DNA of 64,000 bases from Haliclystus octoradiatus (GCA_916610825.1 OU744448.1:33999993-34063992), one strand, 5' to 3'. Shown: positions 48,901 to 60,650, counted from the stretch's first letter. The notes: generated from the letters alone by a model not told the origin. Made by a program: numbers and translations.

Positions 48901-51900
48901 ATTCTCCTATCTGTCGTTTGACTGCTTAATAACATCGTCAGAATTGGATTAATTTATGAGTTGGTATATCTACAGTGTTATTTAGTGGATTTATCGTTTT
49001 ATATCAATATTATTTTGCTGCCTCTACCAAACATTCATTCTCCTATCTGTCGTTTGACTGCTTAATAACATCGTCAGAATTGGATTAATTTATGAGTTGG
49101 TATATCTACAGTGTTATTTAGTGGATTTATCGTTTTATATCAATATTATTTTGCTGCCTCTACCAAACATTCATTCTCCTATCTGTCGTTTGACTGCTTA
49201 ATAACATCGTCAGAATTGGATTAATTTATGAGTTGGTATATCTACAGTGTTATTTAGTGGATTTATCGTTTTATATCAATATTATTTTGCTGCCTCTACC
49301 AAACATTCATTCTCCTATCTGTCGTTTGACTGCTTAATAACATCGTCAGAATTGGATTTAAGTATGAATTGGTATATCTACAGTGTTATTTAGTGGATTT
49401 ATCGTTTCATATCAATATTATTTTGCTGTCTCTACCAAACATTCATTCTCCTATCTGTCGTTTGACTGCTTAATAACATCGTCAGAATTGGATTTATTTA
49501 TGAGTTGGTATATCTACAGTGTTATTTAGTGGATTTATCGTTTTATATCAATATTATTTTGCTGTCTCTACCAAACATTCATTCTCCTATCTGTCGTTTG
49601 ACTGTTTAATAACATCGTCAGACTTGGATTTATTTATGAGTTGGTATATCTACAGTGTTATTTAGTGGATCTATCGTTTTATATCAATGTTATTATGCTG
49701 TCTCTATAGACCAAACACTCATTTTCCTATCTGTCGTTTGACTTCCTGATAACATCGTCAGATTTTGGTAAGTTTCTGAGTTGATACTTATAGTTGGCAA
49801 CTGCATTATTGGAAATTGATAAATCTCAAATCCTATTATCTTTATGTTCTTTAACATGTTTAACAATATATGTATATATATCTGATTTCTCAACATTTGA
49901 AGCAATGGAATATGATTCAGCGTAACAGCTTTCAACACAGCTATGCCTATTGACAGTGTCCAATTTAGAGTAAACATTGGTGTTTTCAACTCCTCTTCAT
50001 TTTACACAGTCTCACAATCAACAGACACCAAAGTAAAATATCACGCGATAAATCTAATCATTCATTTCATCTCAAATCTGCTACATCATGTAACACTCTT
50101 GATAACCCTATCAGGTGATATCCACCCAAATCCTGGCCCAACAGCCATAGAAATCATCACATGGAACTGCAACAGTTTAGGTAAAAAGATTGATGAAGTA
50201 GATCGAATTATTACAGGCCTTCAAAATTGCGTAATAGGTATATGTGAAACTAAACTAAATCAGCGCATATCAAGCAATCAACTTGCAATACCAGGATTCA
50301 CACTTTACCGTAAAGACAGGCCAAACAGCACAGCAGGGGGAGGACTAGCATATTACATAAGCGATAACCTGCAATGCAGGAGAAAGCATTCTTGGGAATC
50401 AGAGTCTATTGAAGCTCTTGTCATAGATATCAAAACTGCTGACAAAACAATATCAATTATATTGACATATCGGCCACCTAGTTTTTCCGCAGTTGAATAT
50501 TACAACGCACTCAGTCAAGTAACAGAGAATATATTACGTCAAAGGTCACATATCATTATTATTGGAGACCTCAATAGCAATCTTAGAGACAACAATGACG
50601 AACCTGCAGCATGTAAGCTAAGAACATTTATGAGCGACTTTGCCTTGACAAACTTGATCACCGAAATAACAAGGCCAGTATCAGGTACCTCGATTGACGT
50701 CATATTGAGCTCAAACCCTCAGCAATTCACAGAAACTAAAACCGTCCCAAAAGGCGCATCTGACCATGTTGTATGTAGAACCAAATGCTACTCAAAAATG
50801 AAAAAGGAAGTTCCGAAGAAAATAACTTATCGTAGAACTAAATCCACAAACTTTGAACATTTAAACGAAGAACTTTCAGGCATAAATTGGGAAGGTACCT
50901 ATATCGGTGCTAATGGGACTTTAAATTCTGCAGACCAGACATGGAACATATGGTTTAGTAAGATCATGAAAATAATTGACCAACACGCACCCCTCAAAAC
51001 TCGCCTTTTAAAAGCAGCTCGTCCTCCATGGATAAACTCTGAGATTGAAAAAGCAATTCGTCTGCGAGACACATATTCCAAAGATCAAGGCACACCAAAA
51101 TCAAAACTCATTTTTGCCAAACAACGGAATGCTGTAACGACTCTAAAGAGGAATGCAATGAAGAATTTTCTCTCACAAACATCAAAAAGTTCACCAAAAT
51201 TTTTCCACCAAACCCTCCAGAGACTTACAGGAATAGGAAAGAAATCCAGCACCTCAGTCAAACGCCTACTAGACAACGGAAAGCTAATATCAGACAGTGC
51301 GGAAATCGCAGATACATTTGTCAACTACTTCAGCGATATCATTCCTCCTTCCAAACAATGGAGTAAAACCGATCTCAATAACCACTTAAGCATGCGATTG
51401 ATATCCAATCAGAGGAATACATCAAGTTTCACCTTCAGATATGCCAATGACGAAGAAGTATGGAACATCGTCAACTCAATTGACAATCACAAATCTTCGG
51501 GGCCTGATCAAGTATCATCTGCTCTCCTCAAAAAAATCCTACCTAGTCTTTCTATTCCGATCACAGACCTCTACAACCATCTGATCACTGTTGGTGAAAT
51601 CTCAATATACTGGAAATATGGCTTAGTCACTCCAATCTTCAAACGAGATGGCCCTACTAAGAAAGAAAACTATCACCCTGTCACCATACTATCCCACCTC
51701 TCAAAATCTTTTGAGAAAGTCCTTTCAAAGCAGCTACAAGATCATTTCAACAAGATACTACCATGTGATATGTTTGGTTTTCTCAAAGGTCATTGTCCAG
51801 AAACTGGTGGAATAAAGCTTGTCAATGATTGTCAGACAGCAAAAGAAAATAAATTACACACAGTACTGGTTTCTTTAGACCTCTCAAAGGCATTCGACAT

Positions 51901-54900
51901 GGTAGATCATAAAATTTTGCTAAAGAAACTGGAAGCATACAATCTCTGCCCATCTAGCCTGAAAATTATGGCGAGTTACCTCACTGAGCGCACCCAAGCA
52001 GCAAAACTATGTGGTTCAACATCAAGAAAATTTCCAGTTACCCGAGGGGTACCTCAAGGTTCCATCTTGTCACCCCTTTTATTCAACATCTACGTTGCTG
52101 ATCTATCTTGGCTCGACATCAATGCTTCATTACTAAGATATGCTGATGACACTACTGTCTACTACTCATCGAAGTCAAAAGCCTATGCCGTTGAGACGTT
52201 GAACAAGGACCTTGAAAACGTAACAAATTGGTTCCATGAAAATTGCCTTCATCTCAACCCAAAAAAATCACAAGCAATATTGATCCAGTCTCACTCATCT
52301 ACCGGTCTTATCACACCACAAGTTAAAATAAAATCTAACCTCATTGAGTGGTCCGATTCCATTAAACTCCTTGGAATAATCATTGATAAGCACATAAGCA
52401 TGAAAGAACACGCCCAGAGCTGCATGAAAAAGTTTAACCTATGTTTACATCGGCTTCGTCAAATCAGAGGCACACTTAAATGGCCATCAACTTATACAAA
52501 ACATACCTCAGGCCACACCTTGAATACTGCAGCACCTTATTCACTGTATTGTCATTCACTAACCAACAGAAGCTGGAAAATTTACAGATATCAGCTATAA
52601 GACAGCTCAACTCCAGTGCCAGCACAAAAACAATTGATCAAAACATCAAAAACAACAAACTATTGGACAGCCTATTAGTTAGGCGAACAGCACGCATATT
52701 AATCATTGTTCATCAAGCTATAACAACATCAACACCCAAGCTAATCAGCAATCTATTTAAGACAGTCAAAAGCAAGAATTCTCTTCGAGGGCCATTTAGA
52801 ATTCAGACACAAAAATATAAGACCGAAGAAAAAAGAAAATCATTTGTTGCAACCGGAACAAGGTTATGGCGATCCACGCCAGATTCAATAAAAGAACTGA
52901 AAGGAAAAGGACTCAACAAATCAATCCTGGAAACCACTAGAGCGATGGAGAGTAAAGGCATCCTATTAGAACGATGTTACCAGTAAATCACAGAAAATAA
53001 ATGTAATGTTAAAAATTGTTTATGTAAATCGTGGGTTTGTACTCTGTATAAGCCTATTTGTTGTAACTTGTAACACTGTAATTATTATGTAATAACTGTA
53101 TGATCTTTCGTTTCATTGTAAACGAGCATATTGCTAATTTTGAATACGAAACAAAATAAAAGTTACACACACACACTCAACCTTGACTTTAACAGAAACA
53201 TCAAATGAGTACCATTTTCTGATTGCGGATGGATGGTCCGGATTAAATTGCATTACTGAACAGCTGTGGTTCATTGATTTGCATTGACGGTCAAGATCAT
53301 CTGCTTTTATTATAATAACAAATAAATATATTCATTCTGCCTTAAAATGAACGGTCTGAAACAGTAGGCACAATGCATTAATAATTTCTGAGAATATCAA
53401 ACTAACAGATCAGTACATTTTTTGTCTAATTTTTAAATATAAAGTCTAATCAATTCCAATAGGAGAATCTCTGACTGCTAATGTTTACCTTTAACCTAGT
53501 TATCCAATAAAATAGATACTTAATAGTTTGGGGTAGAAATGATATGCGTACATAAAATGAACGCATTACGCTTGCGGTCACCCAGCGGTGAAAACATGCA
53601 CCAAACCTGCTGGCTTGTGAATGGATTAAAAATCCATAGTAATGCACCACACGCATAAGAAAGTTTAGACAATAGATTATCAGGGTTCAGATATGATCGA
53701 GTGATGGTTGGTTGACAATCCCTCTCAGATCAACTCAATCTTATCTGGCATATAAATATACAGTATCAGATGTTGAATTATCTATTTTGACTGTTTGACT
53801 TGAGCATTGTGAAAATGATATATTACTGATCAAAGTTATATCACTCACTGTATTTAATAATTGCTACGGTTTAATTCAGCTAGATGTTTTACCAGAGATC
53901 GTTGCTGCCGTTGGTTCAAAAGTCCCTGTTTTTGTTGATGGTGGAATTCGTCATGGTTCTCATGTATTTAAAGCATTAGCACTTGGTGCCAGAGCAGTAT
54001 TTATTGGACGTCCGATATTCTGGGGACTGGCTTATGACGTAAGTGAATTGCTAACAAGTTACCCAAGAGGGAAGGGGTAACTCCAAGTGCCGCATTGATG
54101 GGGGGGCGCCACTTTGGAAAAATGTGACATACCCAAAAAGTCCCAAAATCCTTTAAAACCTACCCAAATTTTTTTAAAAATTTAAGAATCCTACCCAAAA
54201 GTCCAGGGAGGGTACTTCTGTATAGGCTCTATGCGGGAGGTTCCATTTTTATTGGGTTAAAATTCAAATCCTGTTTTCTGTTTTCAGCCTTCAAATTCAT
54301 TTATTCTCAAATTCTTTATAAAATCAAAATGGGACCCTAAACGTTCAATATTCTAAAGTTTCCTACCCAAAAAGTATATTTCTCAGCTGGGATATGGACC
54401 CAACAAAAGTGGCACGTCCCCGTATAGCAGAAGTGTGGGAGTTAGCCCCGAGCAAGTTACTAAAGGATATTTCGCCCAGAATCAAGTACTTTTAATTGTA
54501 TCATAATGTAAACCGCTTCTGTTTTTATATAATTGTAGATAAGTTTTAGCCCATGAATTTAACTGTCAAATTATTTATTGAATAAAGAAAGCGGTATAGT
54601 TGAATTTATAATTTGAAATAAAATAACAACTATGGAAGTTAGGTATAATTTCCATATCATTTGATAGCATTAAATCACCTAAGAACTTGTCTCTGGCACT
54701 TAGAAGTAGCCAATTTCATTTTAAACCTGAACACGACATCACAACGACAGTTATAGGTCGACACAAATTGTGCAAGTTATAAAGAGTAATCACTTTAGAA
54801 TATTTTTTATTTCATAATAAAGTTATAAGACTAATAATTCAGCTATCGCTATTAATAGTTGCATGAAAAGGAATAAATTTTCGTTATTATCGATTATAAT

Positions 54901-57554
54901 ATTTAGAACCAAATCTTGACAACGCGTGCTATTTTGACAATTTTGAATATTCCACGTGTCACGAAATTCACATCTATAGTAAAATGTCATTCACTTGCTC
55001 TGGAAACAATTTGCACGGTTTTCCATCACCATATTAGCCGTATGTAATTCGCATGCTACATATATACAGTCAAACCTTTTATAACGGTCACTATCATAAA
55101 GCAGCCACACCTGTCTATATATGGGTCACTCTTGCAATGTCTAAAAAAATATTTTCCATTAATTCAAACCTATATATAAAGGCCACCTGTCTATAATGGT
55201 CAATTTATCTACCTCTCGTAGCTGGCCGTTATATACAGGTTTCACTGTAGTTCAATCTTCACATATAAACTTGATATATATAGGGATGTTGTAACTTTCA
55301 TCCACATGAATTCAGAAACTTATGTCGTTTATAGTTCAACTTTCAAAGGAGTTAAAAACACTTGGATAAGTAATTACATTAAATAGTGTTGACAGTATTC
55401 TCTAATCTCTGTATTACTTTGTGTTACTTATTCTTCGTATCCTATTGTGTACATTCTTTGTTATACAAAGAGCAGGGAAGTGCAGTGAACAAGTACATTG
55501 AAGGCAGATTTTGCATGTTGTTCCACAAATGTTTGATTAATTAGTATGTCAAAAAGACGCAGTATTATAATAATTGAGGAGTATGGTACTTATTGTGCTT
55601 TTGATGTTATGATTAGTATGAAAAGGATGTTTCTGATACAATATCAAGTGAAAAGACAATATAACAGCGAATGTCTACCCTACAATAATGTAAAACTCTC
55701 CAAAATGTTATAACTGTACTGAAAACCACATCCACAAAGCCAATTTCCAACCAATACCAAATCTATTGCTATGGTGTTGCAAGCCTAAGTATTTGATTTG
55801 ATTTCAAATTTGTTCAGGGCGCAAACGGTGTTGAACAAGTTCTTGACATTCTTCAGAACGAATTAGAACGAACAATGATGCTTGCAGGTAAGTTAATAAT
55901 ATCCCCGTTCGATCTATTATGTTTTATTTATATTTGATGACCTTGTATTAAAGTCCTGCTTCAACATAATTTCATTGGTTTTATTAAACCAAAGTTATTG
56001 TTTTTTGTTGTATAATCAGTAATAGAATATTCATCAACATTGTTATGAGGGTAAAATGATTGAGAACGATAAAATAACATCCACTCTCGTTGAGATTTCA
56101 AAACTGAGTCAAATGTAATTAATAAAATAAAGGGCAATACACAGGGGAAAGGAGAAGTCGATATTAGTCTAATCATGGTAATACGCATCAGCATAACAAC
56201 ATGTAGCAGATCACCATAGCAAAACTAAGTTCGAAAACACAATCGATTGTAAAATCCGAACTTGATATCACGAATGAGAGCTTCTAAATTGATGAGGAGT
56301 TTTCAAAAACATCCAACATCTAACCATCAAGAAAGTCGTATAGATGCTTGTAAACGCTATACTAGGTATAGTACATATAAATTGGCGCACAGTCTCCTAT
56401 GGGCTATTCTTATTTGGCGCAGTCGAGTCACCTCAGGAGAAACCTCGAAGGCTAAATTACTCACAGATGTTACTCGTAACTTTCTATTACCTTCTCGTTT
56501 TCTCCTTACGTGCCTCTCATACAACAAATAGCAATTGCTTTTTGGAAATTGTACGCCAATTGCTTGTTATAAGGAATCTCTTCAACACACCCAAGTGATG
56601 TCGCATCGACTGCCAGGTGAGGTATTGGCTCAGTGAGCCAATGCACTATACATGTAAATGCAAATTGGGGAAACAAAGAAATCCTTTCAATTAGACTCAC
56701 CCACAAAACTGAGCTATAGCACAAGGCCAGGATTACTGACTCCGTGTAAACAACCCCTCAGTGATTGATTAACTGTGAAGTGTGATACATATGTTCACCA
56801 AAAATGGAAATTGAAGCAGCATCTGTTTCTCGTCATTATTCTTTCATCAGTTGAGTATTTTACAGATGAGCATCACAAGGAGACTTTTTTCTTTTCTATT
56901 TGTAAACCAGATTGTGATTGAATGTGATGCTTATTGTAACATATTGAATTATATTTAATTGACAAAGTCCTAAACCCAGGCAATATCATTTTAAAAGCAT
57001 GCCTGGCCAACGGAAATATGGTTAGGTTGTGCTTTTTCATGGATATATACATTTTTGAAAATCTTCCCTCATGCTGCATTAATTTTAATACTTAGTTATT
57101 CGGATTGATACTCTAAACACCCGATTCACAGACGGGAATTGGAACGTTACCAGCAGAAAATGGCAAACCGGAATCCTGATATCCCATCATCAAAATCCAA
57201 AAAACGTATTGAAATTGCTGTTCAAAGCAACAGGGACTAAGCCAAAGAAAGGAGTTCGGGCGCTGGATTAATTACTCAGATTTGTGCATGTTAGCACTCA
57301 GCATCGATTGATTTTATCAACCAATAGAAATTGAATATAACTGTCTGAGGCTAAATGAAAAACTGCGGCAATGTATCGTCATGGCATGAATTAATTGATA
57401 TAGCAAAATATATTAACCGATTTCATATTGTACATCTGCACACATCATTACTATTTCAGGCTGCAAGAATGTTTCCTCAATTACAAAAGAACATATCATT
57501 CATAAATCACAGCTGGAATCTCGTCTTGCAAAGAATTGTGCTTCAAAATTATAA
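41721..57554 (+). CDS. HAO1: Peroxisomal FMN-dependent 2-hydroxyacid oxidase
   Basis: Six exons: 41721-41866, 43022-43179, 43517-44052, 53880-54038, 55818-55887, 57460-57554; phases are consistent and total 387 aa (human HAO1 is 370). The family oxidises 2-hydroxyacids such as glycolate to oxoacids with O2, making H2O2 in peroxisomes. The barrel motifs are present: [65 protein letters not shown]. Counterparts of the catalytic Tyr (Y29), Asp (D165), Lys (K245), His (H269) and Arg (R272) remain. The usual LQLY tyrosine is replaced (GVFLGAS, residues 129-135). The protein ends ASKL, a PTS1 signal. AATAAA overlaps the stop codon. Intron 3 is 9.8 kb because of a LINE. The paralogue (HAO1 or HAO2) is not resolved. 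Confidence 0.9.
42180..43010. other. Intron 1 of the oxidase gene; possible LINE shard and TA repeat
   Basis: Holds a (TA)n tract (42956-42985) and, at 42325-42352, a short AAATCAGCTGGTGTGGATGA segment whose translation (KSAGVDDIK) resembles the linker before LINE reverse transcriptases. The match is too short for a confident call. Confidence 0.3.
44120..44590. repeat. Repeat shared by introns 3 and 5 of the oxidase gene (copy 1)
   Basis: Collinear with 56190-56530. Shared blocks are GAACTTAATATCACTAATGA/GAACTTGATATCACGAATGA and ACTCGTGACTTTCTGTTACC/ACTCGTAACTTTCTATTACC, followed by TTCTCGTTT. Both are diverged. Confidence 0.6.
45275..46062 (+). mobile_element. PIF/Harbinger element with transposase N-terminal remnant
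   Basis: Inverted ends TGCCGGGTTTCCACTTGG and (complement) AGCCCGGTTTCCACTTGA, flanked by TAA (45272-45274; 46063-46065). Subterminal palindromes TTCGCTGCAGCGAA occur near both ends. Internally, 45490-45640 encodes [19 protein letters not shown]...LVKEM, which I recognise as the typical start of Harbinger-type transposases (R-x-W-V...R...G-x-x-x-x-L). The catalytic DDE part is absent, so it is non-autonomous. Confidence 0.75.
46767..47077. repeat. 311-bp direct repeat flanking LINE B, left copy
   Basis: Identical to 53175-53485 except for three substitutions, with no indels. Similarity starts exactly at ACTCAACCTTGACT, where the LINE (AC)n tail ends on the right side, and stops at GCTAATGTT, where the LINE 5' end begins on the left side. 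It therefore behaves as a target-site duplication of unusual length. Confidence 0.9.
47096..47128 (+). promoter_or_regulatory. Triplicated YY1-like motif at the LINE B 5' end
   Basis: CAAGATGGCGG at 47096-47106 and AAGATGGCGG again at 47108-47117 and 47119-47128, spaced 11 bp. AAGATGGCGGC is the consensus YY1 site; human L1 carries a YY1 site at nearly the same distance from its 5' end, where it positions transcription initiation. That this LINE uses it the same way is inference. Confidence 0.6.
47200..49790 (+). repeat. 136-bp tandem monomer array with 680-bp higher-order period
   Basis: CGTCAGAATTGG recurs at 47304, 47440, 47576, 47712, 47848, 47984 and so on to 49616, exactly 136 bp apart (17 periods), then once more at 140 bp, giving about 19 units. 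A variant unit with AAGTATGAATTGG recurs at 47999, 48679 and 49359, i.e. every 680 bp (five monomers), showing amplification of five-unit blocks. It sits between the LINE 5' end and its ORF, as promoter monomers do in mouse L1. Confidence 0.9.
49943..52986 (+). pseudogene. LINE B endonuclease / reverse transcriptase ORF (one frameshift)
   Basis: Residues 57-66 are [10 protein letters not shown], a 2A-like motif. An APE-type endonuclease follows: TWNCN near 73-77, ICETK with Glu102, GDLN with Asp209, ASDH at 272-275. Reverse transcriptase: [30 protein letters not shown] at 733-736, and LLGIIID. The frame is broken once, between about 52465 and 52485; the C-terminal part (ending 52986, 52480 on in another frame) continues with [14 protein letters not shown] and a terminal domain. 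Apart from this shift the gene is intact. N-terminal residues 1-55 include a hydrophobic stretch before the 2A-like motif. Confidence 0.85.
53175..53485. repeat. 311-bp direct repeat flanking LINE B, right copy
   Basis: See the left copy at 46767-47077. Sequence right of 53485 (TACCTTTAACC) and left of 46767 (TCTTTAACATTT) would be the ancestral flanks. Confidence 0.9.
54063..54452. mobile_element. Inserted repeat with 8-bp target duplication, intron 4 of oxidase
   Basis: CAAGTTAC occurs at 54055-54062 and 54453-54460, bracketing 390 bp that share CCCAAAAAGT, GGGATATGGACCC and GTGGCACGTCCCCGTATAGC with 40610-40985. Ends are loosely inverted (GGGGTAACTCC left; GGAGTTAGCCCC right). An 8-bp duplication fits the hAT superfamily, but the terminal bases are not typical. 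Confidence 0.55.
55077..55247. mobile_element. 171-bp pogo/Tigger-type MITE
   Basis: Starts CAGTCAAACC and ends GGTTTCACTG, inverted, with TATA(A)ACGG just inside and TA on both sides (55075-55076; 55248-55249). Internal GGCCACCTGTCTATAATGG repeats are also inverted. CAGT...AACC ends with TA duplication are typical of pogo/Tigger relatives. Confidence 0.75.
56190..56530. repeat. Repeat shared by introns 3 and 5 of the oxidase gene (copy 2)
   Basis: See 44120-44590. The open frames 56262-56531 and 56344-56598 fall in this repeat and are not called as genes. Confidence 0.6.
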
Positions 57555-57636
57555 TAAATTTCTCATATTATGTGCTATGTTATACATATATGTATATTTA
57601 TAACTTATCTTCAGACAGATTGTTATAAAAGCATGA

Positions 57637-58584
57637 AACTTAAAATGTATATCCCGGATATTGGGAGATTGCTTCTTTAGATAGAGAAAAATTTTCATTC
57701 AGTACATGTTCTTCTTGTATTTTTACTTTGCGCAAGCATTTCCCCCTCAATAATGCAATCAAAGTTACGTTTTTGTGTCTCACTCTTTTTCCTCGAACAG
57801 GAACCCACTTATTTTCCACAAGAGAGTTTACACCGGAAAAAGCAATAAACTTTTTACTTATTTGTCTCTAAATCAAAAACCGCTAAACCAAATGACAATC
57901 TGCTTTCGGAATGAAATTTTTAACGTTCAGCTGAAGATTTAGAGCTATATTTGATCAATGTTCAAGATCCAGGTAAAGAGATATAAGCCTCTAAACTCAA
58001 AAGTTTTTAGTTTTTGATTTTTCTCACTCAAGTGCTCACACGATTAACACCTCTTTGCGACTTCGTCTAAGCATAGTCGGCATAGTTAATGCGTATTAAA
58101 AATAGTCACACACCTTCAATACCAAGCAGCGATAACTTACTTAGACGAAGTCGTAAAGAGGTGTTAATCGTGTGAGCACTTGGGTGAGAAAAATCCAAAA
58201 CAAAAAACTTTTGAGTTTAGAGGCTTATATCTCTTTACCTGGATCTGGAATATTGATCAAATATAGCTCTAAATCTTCAGCTGAACGTTGAAATTTTCAT
58301 TCTGAAAGCAGATTGTCATTTGGTTTAGCGGTTTTTATCTAGAGACAAATAAGTAAAAAGTTTAGTGTTTTTTCCGGTGTAATCTCTCTTGTTGAAAATA
58401 AACGGGTTCCTGTTCGAGGAAAAAGAGTGAGACACAAAATTAACCCAAAATCGTCACTTTGACTGCATTTTTGAGGGAGACATGATCGCGCAAAGTAAAA
58501 ACACAAGAAGATCATGTACGACTAGAAAATTTTTCTCTATCTAAAGAAGCAATCTCCCAATATCCGGGATATACACTTTAAAGT
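57637..58584. repeat. About 950-bp inverted repeat (foldback), 83 bp after the oxidase stop
   Basis: Arms of about 435 bp (57637-58073 and 58142-58584) are inverted copies with scattered mismatches; the spacer is about 68 bp. Landmarks: ATATCCCGGATATTGGGAG (left) versus CTCCCAATATCCGGGATAT (right), and CTTTTTCCTCGAACAGGAAC versus GTTCCTGTTCGAGGAAAAAG. Sequence outside the arms (GTATGAGAATGTGTGGTCTC on the right) resembles the hairpin family at 25814-25995, so the foldback may be nested in such a repeat. Confidence 0.8.
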
Positions 58585-58589
58585 AACGG

Positions 58590-58895
58590 TATGAGAATGT
58601 GTGGTCTCTGACTTCATTCTTTTTATTTCTATTATTATTATTTACAATTTTGCTATTCATGACATTGAGCACTATATTTCTTTGCTATTAGATAACATCT
58701 AATAAGAATAGATATATATTTATATAATAATAATAATAGATAGAGTCAAGAAGGACACACACTATTTTTACTGCTACTTAAAGTTTCACGTTATTTAACG
58801 ATCATCAGACAGAATACATAATGATGATCGTTGAATAACGTGAAACTTTAAGTGCTCTTAATACATAAATTTATTTATTTATTGAATCGACATTG

Positions 58896-58926
<31 letters not shown>

Positions 58927-59506
58927 TATATATTAGATATTATCTAATAGCAAAAAATAGTGCTCGATATCATTTGACAGAGCTAAATATAATAAAAGGA
59001 GTCAAAAGTTCCGTTCTTTTTTCTTATTTCTAAGTGAACTCAGTTCTAAGTGCCGCCACGAGAACAAATATTATTTAAGAAACTATAAGAATAACAAGTA
59101 GATATTTAACAATAGCATCGATAATACAATAGAATGTAATAAATATATTTAAACAATAGAAACGCTTCATTAAGTCATGTATATACTTGAGCACACCGTA
59201 ATGATTTTTCATTTAATAAAACCGTCTGAAGAGCGTCTTTACGCGAAACTCAGAGTAACGGAATAAACTCGTGATCTTTGATCTACTATTTATATTGCTC
59301 TGCTTTTAGCATTGAGCACTCAAATTGATGTTTTGCCCACACAATTACTTTATTATATATATATATATATATAATAAAATGAGTCAAAGACTACACATTC
59401 ATAATTGTAAACACACAATTATGAATGTGCAGTCTTTGACTCCTTTTGTTATATCTAGCTCTGTCAAATGATATCGAGCACTATTTTTTGCTATTAGATA
59501 ATATCT

Positions 59507-59589
<83 letters not shown>

Positions 59590-59600
59590 TACAATGTTAA
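58590..59600. repeat. Hairpin repeats and TA microsatellites
   Basis: A hairpin lies at about 58780-58852 (arms ACTTAAAGTTTCACGTTAT and its complement) and another at about 59384-59446 (GTCAAAGACTACACATTCAT and its complement). Both carry the AGTCAAAGA signature of the 25.8-kb palindrome. An AGCTCTGTCAAATGATATCG flank occurs inverted at 58950-58992 and 59456-59505. (TA)n tracts lie at 58910-58932, 59355-59372 and 59511-59587. Confidence 0.75.
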
Positions 59601-59990
59601 ATAAACAGTAAGCTGAGGTTGCCACATACGGGTAGTTTAAATGCTCATTATTCAAGTAACAACTTAAAAAGGGCGGGTACTTATTAACGATGGGTAGAGG
59701 GGCGTTGCTAACTTTTTACAAAATATAAAAAAGTTTCAGACGCTATTAAATTCCTTCCGAAAAAGTCCATTTCGCATCAGAAATTATTCGTAATAGTTGC
59801 TGCACTATAGCGCTTGTCAAAAAATCAGCAATTAAATCAAACAAAAACTATGATTTTCATATTTTGAACTAACTAATTTCTAATGTAAATTTGAAAATGC
59901 GGTTTGTTTGAAAAATGCTAAATAAATATAGTAACCCCTTCTGATTATTTGAAAGATTCTGTACCCCTACCTGAATCAAAGATAGAAATT
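59600..59990. other. No gene recognised
   Basis: AT-rich spacer between the TA tract and the LINE fragment; nothing further seen. Confidence 0.4.
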
Positions 59991-60004
59991 TAAGCTATGG
60001 TTTT

Positions 60005-60650
60005 AGGTCCGAGTAAAGGACCTTGGGGATGATCCTAATATCAGACTTGAAAACCTTGGCACATTGTTCTATGAAATCTGCAAACGCTTATAGTAGGTCC
60101 TATTTAATATTTTGAAATGTTTTTCTTCTCTTGATCCTGAGTTACTGGCCAAGTCATTCAAAGTTTATGTGAGACCAATTCTTGAAAATGTTTCACCAGC
60201 CTCGAATCTACGTTTACAGAAAGACATTAATATTTTAGAAAAAGTTCAAAGATATTTCACTAGAAGGTTGTCCTCTCCAAGATCGTACTACTGCGAGGAG
60301 ACGTATCCAGAACGCCTTCAAACTTCAATTCAGAATCAGTGAAAACACGTAGGATAAAAAATGACCTAATAATTATATTCAAAATAACTCACAATATGCG
60401 AGATCTTGATATCAATAAAATTGGGACTTTTGATAGTAATAAACACAATATTCGTGGAAACTCTTATAAAGTTGAAACAATTATTAATTCCAAAACTAGA
60501 AGTAGTTAAAAGTCAGTTTTTTCACCGTGTTATACCCTGATGGAACACTCTACCTGATGCATGTGTAACTTCAAAAGTGTGTTTTCTTTTAAACGGCACA
60601 TTAATAATATTGATTTAAAACCTTGTTGTATCCTAAATAGATAATTATTA
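60005..60650 (+). pseudogene. 3' fragment of a different LINE (RT C-terminal domain)
   Basis: Translated pieces in order: a VRDLGVI-type segment just after the RT palm (about 60010), LKCFSSLDPELL-type sequence, FKVYVRPILE, and LEKVQRYFTRRL (60112-60342). These are typical of the region following the catalytic core of CR1/Jockey-group reverse transcriptases, and the sequence differs clearly from LINEs A and B. Frameshifts and an early stop make it a dead 5'-truncated copy. Confidence 0.7.

Larger units (their letters stand above)
47078..53174 (+). mobile_element. LINE B: near full-length CR1/L2-like retrotransposon
   Basis: From 5' to 3': a leader with three AAGATGGCGG motifs (47097-47128), a 136-bp monomer array (about 47200-49790), an endonuclease-RT ORF (49943-52986, one frameshift), a 3' UTR, and an (AC)n tail ending at 53174. 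The whole 6.1 kb is bracketed by a 311-bp direct repeat. It lies in intron 3 of the oxidase gene in sense orientation. The single frameshift and about 1% divergence of the flanks indicate a recent insertion. Confidence 0.85.

Noticed and set aside
47200-49790. CRISPR array or centromeric satellite
   Set aside because: Repeats are head-to-tail without unique spacers, in eukaryotic DNA, and are joined to a LINE 5' end; a promoter array fits better.
56262-56598. Two overlapping open frames in intron 5 of the oxidase
   Set aside because: They lie in a repeat shared with intron 3 and the frame is not conserved in that copy.
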